This document shows, one piece after another, positions 8,483 to 17,653 of a stretch of DNA of 64,000 nt. The notes under the pieces are model-generated. The model saw nothing but the letters and a program-made list of their open reading frames with translations. It ran no database searches and was not told the DNA's origin. This stretch comes from Microbulbifer sp. MI-G (GTDB lineage Bacteria > Pseudomonadota > Gammaproteobacteria > Pseudomonadales > Cellvibrionaceae): assembly GCF_030440425.1 (NCBI RefSeq), contig NZ_CP098023.1, forward strand, positions 1,415,501-1,479,500, read 5' to 3'. Each line of letters begins with the position of its first letter. Within the stretch, counting starts at the first letter, position 1. The position numbers and the translations under genes were made by a program.

Positions 8483-8773
8483 GTGGATGTAGAGGTTGCT
8501 GCAAAGGCATTGAAAGAGCTGGGGCACCCAACCCGCCTGGCGATTTTTAAACGCCTGGTCAGGTCGGGGCATCGGGGCTTGGCGGTGGGTGCTCTTCAAC
8601 AAGAATTGGGCATTCCCAACTCAACCCTGTCCCACCACCTTTCAAGCCTTGTTTCAGCAAATTTACTGTCACAAAATCGTGAAGGGCGAACGCTGTATTG
8701 CCAGCCTGACTATGGGCACCTTCAGGCAGTTATAGATTTCTTGCAAGATGAGTGCTGTTCGGATCAGCGGTGA
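8483..8773 (+). CDS. ArsR/SmtB-family transcriptional regulator
   Basis: 96-residue winged-helix repressor. HPTRLAIFKRLVRSG starts the DNA-binding domain, and IPNSTLSHHLSSLVSANLL is the recognition helix region. The classical metal motif ELCVCDL is not in helix 3; instead the C-terminus ends with CC in DECCSDQR, which could sense a metal or thiol reactant (inference). The GTG start at 8483 has GGAGG at 8470-8474. Its neighbour on the other strand is the permease it most likely controls. Confidence 0.9.
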   Translation: MDVEVAAKALKELGHPTRLAIFKRLVRSGHRGLAVGALQQELGIPNSTLSHHLSSLVSANLLSQNREGRTLYCQPDYGHLQAVIDFLQDECCSDQR

Positions 8774-9504
8774 AGTTCTATTTTCCAGGGTTGGCACCAT
8801 ATTCGATTACCGATCTGAGGTCATACAGAGTATTTTTCAATAATGCCTCCCGACCATGCGTTATTCACGGCTGTTTAAAATACTATTTCGCGCTATTTGT
8901 CCTGCCTGTGATTGAGCCCGGTAAAAAATACCCACAAGCCAGGTCCTGAGAGTCAGAGATATTTTTAAGGCACATCTGTTTCCTGGGTTTGCGTAATGGG
9001 CATTCAATATCTGAAGGGGAGTAAAGGCTGTCTTCAAGATATCGTGGTAATTAGAGTGATTTCGATACCAATCGGTACTTGTATCTTTCTCAGTATCCTG
9101 AATCACCCTGTATTCAATGTACAAATTGGTTTTTGCCAGGGCTTGGGCAGCGGAATACCTACCGGTGCATTACCTTTGCGTTTGCAGGATGGAATCTGAG
9201 GCGGTGTTGGGTACAAGTTGGTAGCTTGAAACTGCCTGTGGGCAGAAAAGGCTCGGTAGTCAAACTATTTGCGGTATTGTTGGATATGTGTGGCGACTTT
9301 TCAGGGTCGACAACAAATAAATGCAGGAAAATTTACTGAACGGTAAAGTTGATAAAAGCTGATTTTATCTGCGCGAGAAATGACCTTTGGTGATTGTAAC
9401 AACTGTCATTAGGATGTTATAACATTCACTCGAATCAAGGGGAAAAGAAAAGGCAGTACATTTGATTCCGTTTGGTTTTTTCAAAAAATATACAGGGATG
9501 TCAT
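8774..9504. other. Gene-free stretch upstream of the CdtB-like gene
   Basis: About 730 bp with only short, poorly composed frames on both strands. The last 110 bp appear to hold the promoter of the downstream toxin-like gene. I see no repeats or RNA gene. Confidence 0.5.
9394..9423 (+). promoter_or_regulatory. Candidate promoter of the CdtB-like gene
   Basis: TTGTAA (9394-9399) and TATAAC (9418-9423) are separated by 18 bp, giving a leader of roughly 75 bases. Spacing and hexamers are reasonable but not experimentally supported. Confidence 0.35.
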
Positions 9505-11553
9505 ATGAATGCAATCAACAAACGACTACCTTTGGTAATAAGATACTCAGTGGCAATACTACTGTTTATTTTATTTTCAAACGGCACTCAGGCGCATATC
9601 GGCGATTTTAGTTTTGCCACTTTCAATATGCAGGGCGCAAATAGTGATACCGACAGCACCTGGGAGGTGGATGTTAAGGGTATTTTAACCGGTGAGAGAG
9701 AATATCTGGGAGCTTCGCGGGATTTGGTGGCGTTGCAAGAGGCCGGGGCAGTGCCGGCCTCAGCCGGTACGCCCCTCAATAGTTGGGAGGACTCCGAAGT
9801 GCCCGGAGCGGTAGTCTCAGAGTACAGATGGACCGTAAACCGGCAGACCTACTATATTTATCACCTGCCTGTCTTTGGAGACCATGACACTCCTTCCGAT
9901 GGCCGGCGTACCAATATTGCCATTGTTTCACGGTACCGTGCCAGCGATGTTTATATTCACGCGGCAACTGAGGGAACGAGTCGCGAAAGTTTTGGAATCA
10001 CCATCAATTCTGGCGCTCAGGGCAGTACCCCTACCACTGTCTACACTATCCATGCCGGTTCATATGGGCGTACCCGACTGAATAATGCAGATACCATACT
10101 GGAGGAGATCGCACAAACCCATGCCGGTGCTTCCTGGTTGGCGTTGGGAGACTTTAACCGGGATCTGGAAAACCATGAATACCCGGATGCTAACGGCAAT
10201 ACACTGCCGGACCTGACGCCGACTTTGCCAAATGGGAGTCATCTCTACAGAAGCTTTCAGCCAACACATATCTTTCCAACCAACGATGAAAGACCCGGGG
10301 AGCTTGATTTTGCCGTTTCCAGTGATTTGATCGCGGGTTTTGGGGGCAGGAATCTGCCGGTTTACTCGGATCATTCAGCCGTGGGCTTCCAATTGGGGGG
10401 CGCTGCTGGAGAAGGCCATTTGGCGCTCCGTTTAAGAGATAAAAACAAGTGTGTAGAGATTGCTGGCGGGCAGCCAGTCAACGGAGCCAACCTGCAGTTA
10501 TGGGACTGTGAAACGAGGCCGGGGCAGCGCTGGTCATTTTCTGCAGATGGAACCGTCCGCGCCATGGGAATGTGTATGGGCATTGATGCAAACAATCAAT
10601 ATAACGTGCAATTGCAGGCATGTGTTTCAGGAAGCACAAGCCAGCGGTGGGCTGTGGATCATCAAAATGGTTTTATTGAAAATCCACACAGGGGGCTGTG
10701 CCTGGATGTCAATCGGCAGGTCGGTGGTGCCAATGCCAATGGAGAAAATATTGATCTGTTTGACTGCAGCAGGCTGGACTTTAGGGCGGATTACTCCTGG
10801 GTAATTCCCGCTAGAGAAGGCAGCTTGGTACCCGTAAAGGACTATAACAAGTGCGTTGAAGTGAGTGGCGCACAGAGCGATAACGGTACCCAGATCATTA
10901 TTTGGGGATGCATGGATCTACCCACACAGGTACCCGAACAGCGTTGGACCTTTTCAACCGATGGCACTGTCCGTTCACTGGGCAAGTGCCTGGATAATTC
11001 CGGCGGAGGTAGTGAAAACGGCAATAGGATTCAGCTCTGGGATTGCAGTGATCATGGCAATAATCGCCACCAGCAGTGGTTGATCGTAAAAAATCAGTTA
11101 AGAAATCCTGATACCAACAAGTGTTTCGATCTCAGTCAGGGCAACACATCCAATGGAAATGATGTCTGGCTTTGGGGCTGTAATGCAACAAATCGGAATC
11201 AACAATGGCTTTTTCCAGAGGTGCAGGGCCGCTTGATGCTTGCTGACAGCAGTGTTCGTGACTGTCTGGATGATGAGGGTGGCCAGCTGCTTGATGGGGT
11301 CTGTAAACCCTACAATGACCAGGAAGCTGGGAACCAGTTCCTGCAGATCAATATTGATGGCACCATCTACAATGACGGTAAATGCCTGGATGTAAACAGT
11401 AGCCAGGCCAACCAGGTTGAATGGCGTGTGTGTAACGGTTCGGATTCACAACGGTGGTATCTCGATGACGATCTACGCTTGAACAATTCGGTGTATTGGC
11501 CGCTGGTAATCGATACCTACTCTCTCTCAGAGACAGAATTTATTATGTGGTAA
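9505..11553 (+). CDS. Secreted CdtB-like nuclease fused to ricin-B lectin repeats
   Basis: 682-residue exported protein. Residues 1-30 are a signal peptide ending TQA. Residues 31-298 form a DNase I-like domain of the cytolethal distending toxin B type: FATFNMQG (N41), LVALQEAG (E79), GRRTNIAIVSRYRASDVYI, TIHAG (H183), ALGDFNRD (D216, N218) and YSDHSAVGF (D289, H290), so the catalytic set is complete. Residues about 303-682 are ricin-B (CBM13) beta-trefoil repeats with QxW signatures (QRW, QQW) and paired cysteines: two full trefoils and a degenerate third. ATG 9505 is chosen over TTG 9472 because AGGGA lies 7 bp ahead. No separate cdtA or cdtC flanks it. It may be a single-chain genotoxin or a carbohydrate-anchored DNase or phosphatase. 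Confidence 0.88.
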   Translation: MNAINKRLPLVIRYSVAILLFILFSNGTQAHIGDFSFATFNMQGANSDTDSTWEVDVKGILTGEREYLGASRDLVALQEAGAVPASAGTPLNSWEDSEVPGAVVSEYRWTVNRQTYYIYHLPVFGDHDTPSDGRRTNIAIVSRYRASDVYIHAATEGTSRESFGITINSGAQGSTPTTVYTIHAGSYGRTRLNNADTILEEIAQTHAGASWLALGDFNRDLENHEYPDANGNTLPDLTPTLPNGSHLYRSFQPTHIFPTNDERPGELDFAVSSDLIAGFGGRNLPVYSDHSAVGFQLGGAAGEGHLALRLRDKNKCVEIAGGQPVNGANLQLWDCETRPGQRWSFSADGTVRAMGMCMGIDANNQYNVQLQACVSGSTSQRWAVDHQNGFIENPHRGLCLDVNRQVGGANANGENIDLFDCSRLDFRADYSWVIPAREGSLVPVKDYNKCVEVSGAQSDNGTQIIIWGCMDLPTQVPEQRWTFSTDGTVRSLGKCLDNSGGGSENGNRIQLWDCSDHGNNRHQQWLIVKNQLRNPDTNKCFDLSQGNTSNGNDVWLWGCNATNRNQQWLFPEVQGRLMLADSSVRDCLDDEGGQLLDGVCKPYNDQEAGNQFLQINIDGTIYNDGKCLDVNSSQANQVEWRVCNGSDSQRWYLDDDLRLNNSVYWPLVIDTYSLSETEFIMW

Positions 11554-12190
11554 TTGATAACCCGTAAATCTGGCCTGGCAGTTTTCACTGTAATACAGCG
11601 CTCTGTCGGGCCCAGTCGGTATTTTTAACTCCTTTCTGACTTTAAAAGAGACGCTTTTCAGTATCTGTATATTACTCTTTGCCTCTGGAGCGCAGTCGCT
11701 CTGCGCCGTTCGCATTCTTAATCGCCACGCCCGTTTATGGTGGTTTGATACCCATCCGGTAGTCACTGTGTAAGGAAAATTAGGTTTGAAACTGTTGATG
11801 GGTTGGATGGTGCGTCAGGGTCCAGGATTTGTCGAGGAATGCTTGCAGTGTCTTGTCGCAGGTGAAGATTTGGCCCGGCAGGGGCAACTCTTCCGGCCCG
11901 GTGACAAGCGGGAGGCCTGCTATCCGATGGGGTCAGTATAAAAAAATCGTAAGTGCAGCAACGGCTGTGCACGGCGCTGATACTCGGACCTTTCCCCGAC
12001 TGGCTTTGAGGTGGATTGTCAGAGCGGCTTGGCCCCAGGGGCAGGGGAGGCGTGGCCATGTCCAGCATTTCTGAGCCACTGTATCGGGGTCGGGTTATCG
12101 GTCGCTCCCTTCGGTTGATACAATCGCAGCCATTAACAGGGTATTATCCGCCCTTTATTGCCTGAATATAGTATGGAATACGAAGGATTT
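11554..12190. other. Gene-free stretch before trpS
   Basis: About 640 bp with overlapping short frames on both strands and no recognisable product, RNA or clear terminator. Confidence 0.5.
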
Positions 12191-13198
12191 ATGACCAAGC
12201 AGCGCGTATTAACCGGTATTACTACCACCGGCACCCCTCATCTGGGTAATTATGTGGGTGCAATCCGACCGGCGATTGCCGCCAGTCAGGATGAGGGGAA
12301 CCAGTCTTTTTACTTTCTGGCAGATTACCACGCGCTGATCAAGTGCCAGGACCCCGAGCAGGTGCATCAGTCCACCCTGGAAATCGCCGCAACCTGGCTG
12401 GCCCTGGGCCTCAATACTGACAATGTGGTTTTCTACCGTCAGTCCGATATCCATGAAATTCCCGAGTTGACCTGGTTGTTGACCTGTATGACCGGCAAGG
12501 GATTAATGAATCGCGCGCATGCCTATAAGGCGGCAGTGGATGCCAATCGTGCCGATGGGGAGGATTCTGATTTTGGTATCACCATGGGGCTTTACAGCTA
12601 CCCGATCCTGATGGCTGCAGATATTCTGATGTTTAATGCCAATATGGTGCCCGTGGGTAGGGACCAGATGCAGCATATCGAAATGGCCCGGGATATTGCC
12701 CAGCGATTCAATCATCACTATGGGGAGCACTTCGCTTTGCCGCAGGCGGTAGTGGACGATCATGTGGCGGTGTTACAGGGTCTGGATGGTCGCAAGATGA
12801 GCAAGAGTTACGGTAATACCATCCCTTTGTTTCTGGCGGAAAAACAGCTGAAAAAGCATATCAATAAGATCAAAACCAATCTGTTGGAGCCGGGTGAGCC
12901 CAAAGACCCGGATACTTCTACGGTCTTCCAGATCTGGCAGGCCTTTGCTACAGAGGTGCAGGCAGCGGAGATGCGCAGGGAGTTTGAGGAGGGTATTGCC
13001 TGGGGCGAGGCCAAGCAGCGGCTGTTTGCACTGATTGATGGCCAGATCGGTGAGGCTCGCGAGCGTTACCATGCGCTGCTTGCCAGTCCGGAACTGATTG
13101 AGGAGGTGCTGGAGAAAGGCGCAGCCAAGGCGCGGGCCTATTCGGCACCCTTTATGGAAAATTTGCGTCACGCGGTCGGCATCCGCAAGATTTGTTAG
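12191..13198 (+). CDS. trpS: Tryptophanyl-tRNA synthetase
   Basis: 335-residue class I synthetase that charges tRNA-Trp. The ATP-binding HIGH-like motif is [10 protein letters not shown] near the N-terminus, and the second signature is KMSKS in [26 protein letters not shown] is also conserved. ATG 12191 gives the usual [10 protein letters not shown] opening with GAAGG upstream; the frame extends to 12158 without support. Monocistronic. Confidence 0.97.
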   Translation: MTKQRVLTGITTTGTPHLGNYVGAIRPAIAASQDEGNQSFYFLADYHALIKCQDPEQVHQSTLEIAATWLALGLNTDNVVFYRQSDIHEIPELTWLLTCMTGKGLMNRAHAYKAAVDANRADGEDSDFGITMGLYSYPILMAADILMFNANMVPVGRDQMQHIEMARDIAQRFNHHYGEHFALPQAVVDDHVAVLQGLDGRKMSKSYGNTIPLFLAEKQLKKHINKIKTNLLEPGEPKDPDTSTVFQIWQAFATEVQAAEMRREFEEGIAWGEAKQRLFALIDGQIGEARERYHALLASPELIEEVLEKGAAKARAYSAPFMENLRHAVGIRKIC

Positions 13199-13289
13199 CC
13201 GGGGTTTAAATGCAGTGGGGGCATGGCTTTGGAGATTTCCCCGTGATTTTACAAAGTCATAAAAAATAACGAAAGTACAGGGCTTTATT

Positions 13290-14858
13290 ATGGAAAACAT
13301 TCAGGCAAATTCTTCTGCAGGTGCCGATGCCGCCAGCAAGAATGGATGGATCAACCGGGCACTCAACGGTATTGAGGTGGTGGGCAATAAGCTGCCCGAT
13401 CCGGCGGTGCTCTTTCTGGTTCTGATGGTGGTGGTCTGGGTGCTGTCCTGGGTGTTGTCCGGTGTGCGTTTTGACACACTGCACCCTGCTACCGGTGAGG
13501 CCATTCAGGTAACCAACCTGCTTTCCGGTGGTGAGATGGCGCGCTTTCTCTCTGGTATGGTGACGACCTTTACCAGTTTTGCGCCATTGGGTGTCGTCCT
13601 CGTGGCCATGCTTGGGGTCGGTGTAGCGGAACAGAGTGGCTTTATCAACGCGGTGTTGAAAAAGCTTCTGGCTGTGACCCCACAGATGTTGCTGACCCCG
13701 ATGTTGATACTGGTGGCCATTGTCAGTCACACGGCAGTGGACGCCGGTTATGTACTGGTTATTCCTCTCGGCGGAGTGATTTTCTATGCGGCCGGCCGCC
13801 ATCCCCTGGCGGGTATCGCCGCGGCCTTTGCCGGGGTTTCCGGGGGATTTTCAGCAAACTTTGTCCCCTCTGCCATCGACCCCCTGCTGCAGGGTTTTAC
13901 CCAAACCGCGGCACAGATTGTCGATCCGGAGATGCAGGTTAACCCGTTGAACAACTGGTTTTTCACTTCGGCGTCCTGTCTGGTAGTAACCTTGCTGGGC
14001 TGGTGGCTCACCGATAAAGTCATTGAGCCGCGCTTAAAGGGTGTTGCTATTGACGGTGATGAAGAGGACATGCCGGCAATGCAGTCGCTGGGTGCCCGTG
14101 AAAAAAAGGCCATGTATCTGGCGGTAGCGGTGATGGTTGCCGGTGTAGTCGGGCTTGTGGCCTGGATGCTGCCGGAAACATCGGCACTGCGCGATGCCCA
14201 GGGGCAGCTGGCCTCCTTCAGTGCCCCGGTGATGCAATCTATCGTGCCGTTGATTTTCCTCCTGTTTATCATCCCCGGTGTTGTATTTGGTTATGTGGCC
14301 GGAACCTTTCGCCAGAGCAAGGATGTGATTGATGCAATGTCGAAAACCATGGGCTCCATGGCTTACTATGTGGTAATGGCTTTCTTCTGTGCGCTCTTTA
14401 TTGCCGAGTTTGCCCGCTCCGGCCTCGGCACCCTGCTGTCGGTGGAGGGTGGCAGCCTGCTTGCTGCCATGAACCTGCCAGGCCCGGTAACGCTGATGGG
14501 CATCATTGTGCTGGTGGCGTTTATCAACCTGTTTGTAGGTTCCGCCTCCGCCAAATGGGCACTGCTTTCGCCAATTTTTGTACCCATGTTGATGCAGATT
14601 GGTTTCTCTCCAGACCTGACCCAGGCGGCCTATCGGGTGGGCGATTCGTCCACAAATATCATCACACCGCTGATGCCTTACTTTCCCCTGGTGGTTGTCT
14701 ACTGCCAACGCTACGTAAAGAATACGGGGATTGGTACCCTGGTATCCATTATGCTGCCCTATTCCGTGGTATTCCTGTTGTGCTGGTCCCTGTTTTTGGT
14801 GATTTATTGGAATCTGGGCATGCCTCTGGGCCTGCAGGCCAGTTATACCTATCCCTAG
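13290..14858 (+). CDS. AbgT-family transporter
   Basis: 522-residue polytopic membrane protein of the AbgT family. Conserved stretches include KLPDPAVLFL near the N-terminus, SHTAVDAGYVLVIPLGG, and near the C-terminus SASAKWALLSPIFVPM and GDSSTNIITPLMPYF. Family members import p-aminobenzoyl-glutamate or export sulfonamides by proton antiport. No abgAB hydrolase or folate gene is adjacent, so the substrate is open. It stands alone between trpS and a shared terminator. Confidence 0.9.
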   Translation: MENIQANSSAGADAASKNGWINRALNGIEVVGNKLPDPAVLFLVLMVVVWVLSWVLSGVRFDTLHPATGEAIQVTNLLSGGEMARFLSGMVTTFTSFAPLGVVLVAMLGVGVAEQSGFINAVLKKLLAVTPQMLLTPMLILVAIVSHTAVDAGYVLVIPLGGVIFYAAGRHPLAGIAAAFAGVSGGFSANFVPSAIDPLLQGFTQTAAQIVDPEMQVNPLNNWFFTSASCLVVTLLGWWLTDKVIEPRLKGVAIDGDEEDMPAMQSLGAREKKAMYLAVAVMVAGVVGLVAWMLPETSALRDAQGQLASFSAPVMQSIVPLIFLLFIIPGVVFGYVAGTFRQSKDVIDAMSKTMGSMAYYVVMAFFCALFIAEFARSGLGTLLSVEGGSLLAAMNLPGPVTLMGIIVLVAFINLFVGSASAKWALLSPIFVPMLMQIGFSPDLTQAAYRVGDSSTNIITPLMPYFPLVVVYCQRYVKNTGIGTLVSIMLPYSVVFLLCWSLFLVIYWNLGMPLGLQASYTYP

Positions 14859-15133
14859 TCTCTGTATGCAGAGCTGCCCGCGGCAGTATTTGATCTCTGC
14901 AACCAGCAGGCTCTATGGGCACTGTCCCCCGCACCGGTGAAGCTCTTCAGGCACCGGTGGGGGATAAGTCGGCTTGAAGCCCTGGCGGCTCTGGATTTGA
15001 AGGGGTGGCACACCGACTGACAGGCTGCACCAACTGGGATCTGTGTATCCCCCCGTTGGACGAATAGGGTTGATTGTGCGGCAACTGGCAGAGAGTTGAG
15101 TAAAAGGGCAGCAATGGGCTGTTTGCACAAATA
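14859..15133. other. Gap between the AbgT gene and the tRNA terminator
   Basis: About 275 bp, no gene. An imperfect dyad around GCACCGGTG (14932-14940) and CACCGGTGG (14951-14959) is the only visible structure. Confidence 0.4.
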
Positions 15134-15165
15134 AAAAAGTCCCGCTCTTTCGGGCGGGACTTTTT
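15134..15165. terminator. Bidirectional terminator between abgT-like gene and tRNAs
   Basis: AAAAAGTCCCGC (15134-15145) pairs with GCGGGACTTTTT (15154-15165). The run of A on the left and T on the right lets it work on both strands, ending the tRNA transcript on the minus strand and the transporter transcript on the plus strand. Confidence 0.88.
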
Positions 15166-15170
15166 ACAGA

Positions 15171-15247
15171 TGGCGGACCGGACGGGACTCGAACCCGCGA
15201 CCTCCGGCGTGACAGGCCGGCATTCTAACCAACTGAACTACCGGTCC
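15171..15247 (-). tRNA. tRNA-Asp (GTC)
   Basis: 77 nt with encoded CCA. The acceptor GGACCGG pairs with CCGGTCC, D-loop GGTTAGA and T-arm GGTTCGAGTCC are standard, and the anticodon loop CTGTCAC reads GTC. It is second in a two-tRNA transcript. Confidence 0.98.
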
Positions 15248-15296
15248 GCATTTTTCTCTTCCCTATCAAGGCCCTGCTAAGCAGTCGCTGGGGAAG

Positions 15297-15372
15297 TGGT
15301 GGGTGGTACAGGGGTCGAACCTGTGACCTACGGCTTGTAAGGCCGTCGCTCTCCCAACTGAGCTAACCACCC
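15297..15372 (-). tRNA. tRNA-Val (TAC)
   Basis: 76 nt with encoded CCA. The acceptor GGGTGGT pairs with ACCACCC and the anticodon loop CTTACAA reads TAC. It lies 49 bp upstream of tRNA-Asp on the same strand. Confidence 0.98.
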
Positions 15373-15389
15373 CGTGTCAGGAGCTGCGT

Positions 15390-15417
15390 ATCTTAATGAT
15401 ATTCTTTGCGGCGTCAA
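15390..15417 (-). promoter_or_regulatory. Promoter of the tRNA-Val-tRNA-Asp operon
   Basis: On the minus strand TTGACG (15412-15417) and TAAGAT (15390-15395) are 16 bp apart, ending 17 bp before the tRNA-Val 5' end. A GC-containing discriminator follows, as is usual for stable-RNA promoters. Confidence 0.6.
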
Positions 15418-15524
15418 CGCCTTTTTTATTTTTTGCCGATCAGTGTATCAAGGCTTTTGGGCGGGGGTTTGCGGGCGTGTCCGCGGCTTGGTGACGCTGT
15501 TATAATCAACAAATTTCCGGCAGA

Positions 15525-16070
15525 TTGGATGTGAGAGACACTGTGAGACGGGAGTGCTGGCTGGGCCGAACTGTGTTGGCACTGGGTTTGCTGTGCCTTT
15601 CTGTGGCAGTGCAGGCGGTGGTGGAGGCTGAAAAACTGTCCTCCCCTGATCTGGAGCTGCGGTATCGGGTGTTGATTGAGGAGATGCGTTGTCCAAAGTG
15701 TCAGAATCAGAACCTGGCTGATTCTAATGCACCGATTTCTGTCGATCTGCGCCGGGAGATTCGCCGGCTTCTAGAGGGGGGCTTCTCCGATAGAGAGATT
15801 GTTGACTATATGGTGGCGCGCTATGGGGATTTTATTCTCTACCGTCCCCCGGTTCAAGGCAACACCCTGGCGTTGTGGCTGGCCCCTGGCCTATTTGCGC
15901 TGATAGGCTTGCTGGCGCTGATCCTGATTGTGGTGCGTTCCCGCAGTGGCACAGGCGCAGACCAGGGTGACGATAGCGGTGAGCTGAGTGACGATGAGCG
16001 GCGCCGATTGAACAAGCTGCTGGGTCATGATCCGGGCGATTGGACTGGCAGCGGGAAAAAGAGCAAATGA
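15525..16070 (+). CDS. ccmH: Cytochrome c maturation protein CcmH
   Basis: About 180-residue membrane-anchored thioredoxin-like protein that reduces or holds apocytochrome c for haem ligation in the periplasm. The active motif RCPKCQNQ follows a signal/anchor segment, and LRREIRRLLEGGFSDREIVDYMVARYGDFILYRPP is the family core. A second membrane helix (ALWLAPGLFALIGLLALILIVV) follows, then an acidic tail. The start is uncertain: the frame opens with TTG 15525, and GTG at 15531 or 15543 would also give a signal peptide. The stop overlaps the next gene by four bases. Confidence 0.92.
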   Translation: MDVRDTVRRECWLGRTVLALGLLCLSVAVQAVVEAEKLSSPDLELRYRVLIEEMRCPKCQNQNLADSNAPISVDLRREIRRLLEGGFSDREIVDYMVARYGDFILYRPPVQGNTLALWLAPGLFALIGLLALILIVVRSRSGTGADQGDDSGELSDDERRRLNKLLGHDPGDWTGSGKKSK

Positions 16071-17293
16071 CTGATATCTGGTTTGGGTTGGCCATTCTGC
16101 TGCTGTTGCTGGCTCTGGTCTTTTTGCTGCCGGCCATACGCAGCACCCGTACCGGGCGCTCGGATGACAGCAAGCGCACTGCAATGATCGAGCTGTACCG
16201 GGCACGCACCAGCGAGCTGCAGGACGCTTTGGACAGGGGCGCGATGGATGCGAAGCAGGTTGCCCAACTGGAAACGGAAATGGCCCGGGAGCTGCTGGCC
16301 GTGCGGAGTGGGGCACCAGCCGCTGCGCCCAGCCGGCGCGGCGCCGGCGTATTAATCGGCCTGGCGCTGCTGGTGCCGATAATGGCCGTTGGCATTTATG
16401 TCTGGTCCGAACGCCCCGGCGAGGTGGCCTTCTACCGGGAGATTGTGGCCAGCTACCAGGGGCGGGCAGATACGGCTTCAGAGGCGCGCATTACCAGCCA
16501 GCTAAAGGCTTGGGTGCAGAAGCATCCGGAGGATTTGCGCAGTCGCTATGTTCTGGCACAGCGGTTGCTGCTTGCCGGGGATATCGCCGGTGCGGTATCG
16601 GCTTATCGCTTTGTGGTTGAGCGTGAGCCCCAGGCGGCGTCGGTAAAAGCCGATCTGGCACAGGCGCTGTTCTTTGCCGGAGGCTCCAGGATGAGCAAAG
16701 AGATTCGCCTGCTGGTCAAACAGGTTTTGGAAAGCCAGCCTGCCAATGGTACCGCCCTGGGTTTGGCGGGGATAGCCGCTTACGAGGACAGGGATTACCG
16801 CCGGGCGCGCGAATACTGGCAGCGTGCATTGCAGCAGCTCGAGCGTGGATCGGCTGCGGCAGAGGCCTTGGCTGCCGGAGTGGCGCGGGCGGAACAGGCC
16901 CTTGCCGATAACCCTAAAGCGACGATGGCGCCCGCCAGTTCGCAAGCGCCGGGCGGACCTGCGATTCGTGTACAGGTGAGTTTGAGCGGAGAGATCGCTG
17001 CAGACTCCGCTACGCCGGTCTATATTTATGCGCGTAGCGCAGACAGCCCAATGCCCCTGGCGATAGTGCGTCTGAATGCGGGCCAGCTGCCGGTGGAGGT
17101 GGTATTGGATGAGTCGCGCGCGATGATGCCGGGGCGCTCCATCGCTACGGTGGATTCCGTGCAACTGGTGGCGCGTCTGGCCCTGAACGGCGATGCGCGC
17201 CCCCTGGCTGGCGATTGGCAGGGCACCATTGAGTCTCTCTCCAGGGAAAACTGGGGAAAGACCCAGTCCATCACGATTGATCGGAAACTCTAG
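16067..17293 (+). CDS. ccmI: Cytochrome c maturation protein CcmI (CycH-like)
   Basis: 408-residue protein that delivers apocytochrome c to CcmFH. Two N-terminal helices (about 4-22 and 97-118) bracket a short leucine-zipper-like loop. TPR-type repeats occupy about 150-290, followed by a beta-rich C-terminal domain typical of CcmI. ATG 16067 overlaps the ccmH stop (ATGA), showing translational coupling. ccmABCDEFG do not lie immediately upstream, since tRNAs on the other strand occupy that position, so the ccm genes are split. Confidence 0.9.
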   Translation: MTDIWFGLAILLLLLALVFLLPAIRSTRTGRSDDSKRTAMIELYRARTSELQDALDRGAMDAKQVAQLETEMARELLAVRSGAPAAAPSRRGAGVLIGLALLVPIMAVGIYVWSERPGEVAFYREIVASYQGRADTASEARITSQLKAWVQKHPEDLRSRYVLAQRLLLAGDIAGAVSAYRFVVEREPQAASVKADLAQALFFAGGSRMSKEIRLLVKQVLESQPANGTALGLAGIAAYEDRDYRRAREYWQRALQQLERGSAAAEALAAGVARAEQALADNPKATMAPASSQAPGGPAIRVQVSLSGEIAADSATPVYIYARSADSPMPLAIVRLNAGQLPVEVVLDESRAMMPGRSIATVDSVQLVARLALNGDARPLAGDWQGTIESLSRENWGKTQSITIDRKL

Positions 17294-17653
17294 GTGGCTG
17301 TGATCTGGCGCTTGTTGCGCTTTTGCGAGAAATTCAATGGGGTTGGCTGAAGCCCCCACAGAGTTTCTATATTCGGCCACGACGAGAGCACAAGGTTGCG
17401 CTCAACTGGGCGAGGGCGCATAACTATTTCCAAACTGTGCTGTTGCCGGTGGCCATGTGATTTCAGATCTGCCGGAAATGCCATTGATGAGTACCAGTTG
17501 CAACAGCTTGACTTGAGCGCTGGCCGGACCGGTCGAAAATCCTTTTGAATAGCCACTGTTAAAAATAGCGCTGAAAGCCCGGACAGCGCCATGTACAATC
17601 GGCGGCTTGAGGATTTGGCCGGCAAAGATAAGAGATACCGAGTTAAAGAATAC
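17294..17653. other. Intergenic region upstream of smc
   Basis: 360 bp. It should contain the smc-zipA-ligA promoter, but I see no strong hexamer pair. Long frames on the minus strand here are antisense shadows running into smc. Confidence 0.4.

Noticed and set aside
15171..15372. tRNA genes as an integration hotspot
   Set aside because: Flanking genes (AbgT-type transporter and ccmHI) look chromosomal, with no integrase or partial tRNA duplicate nearby.
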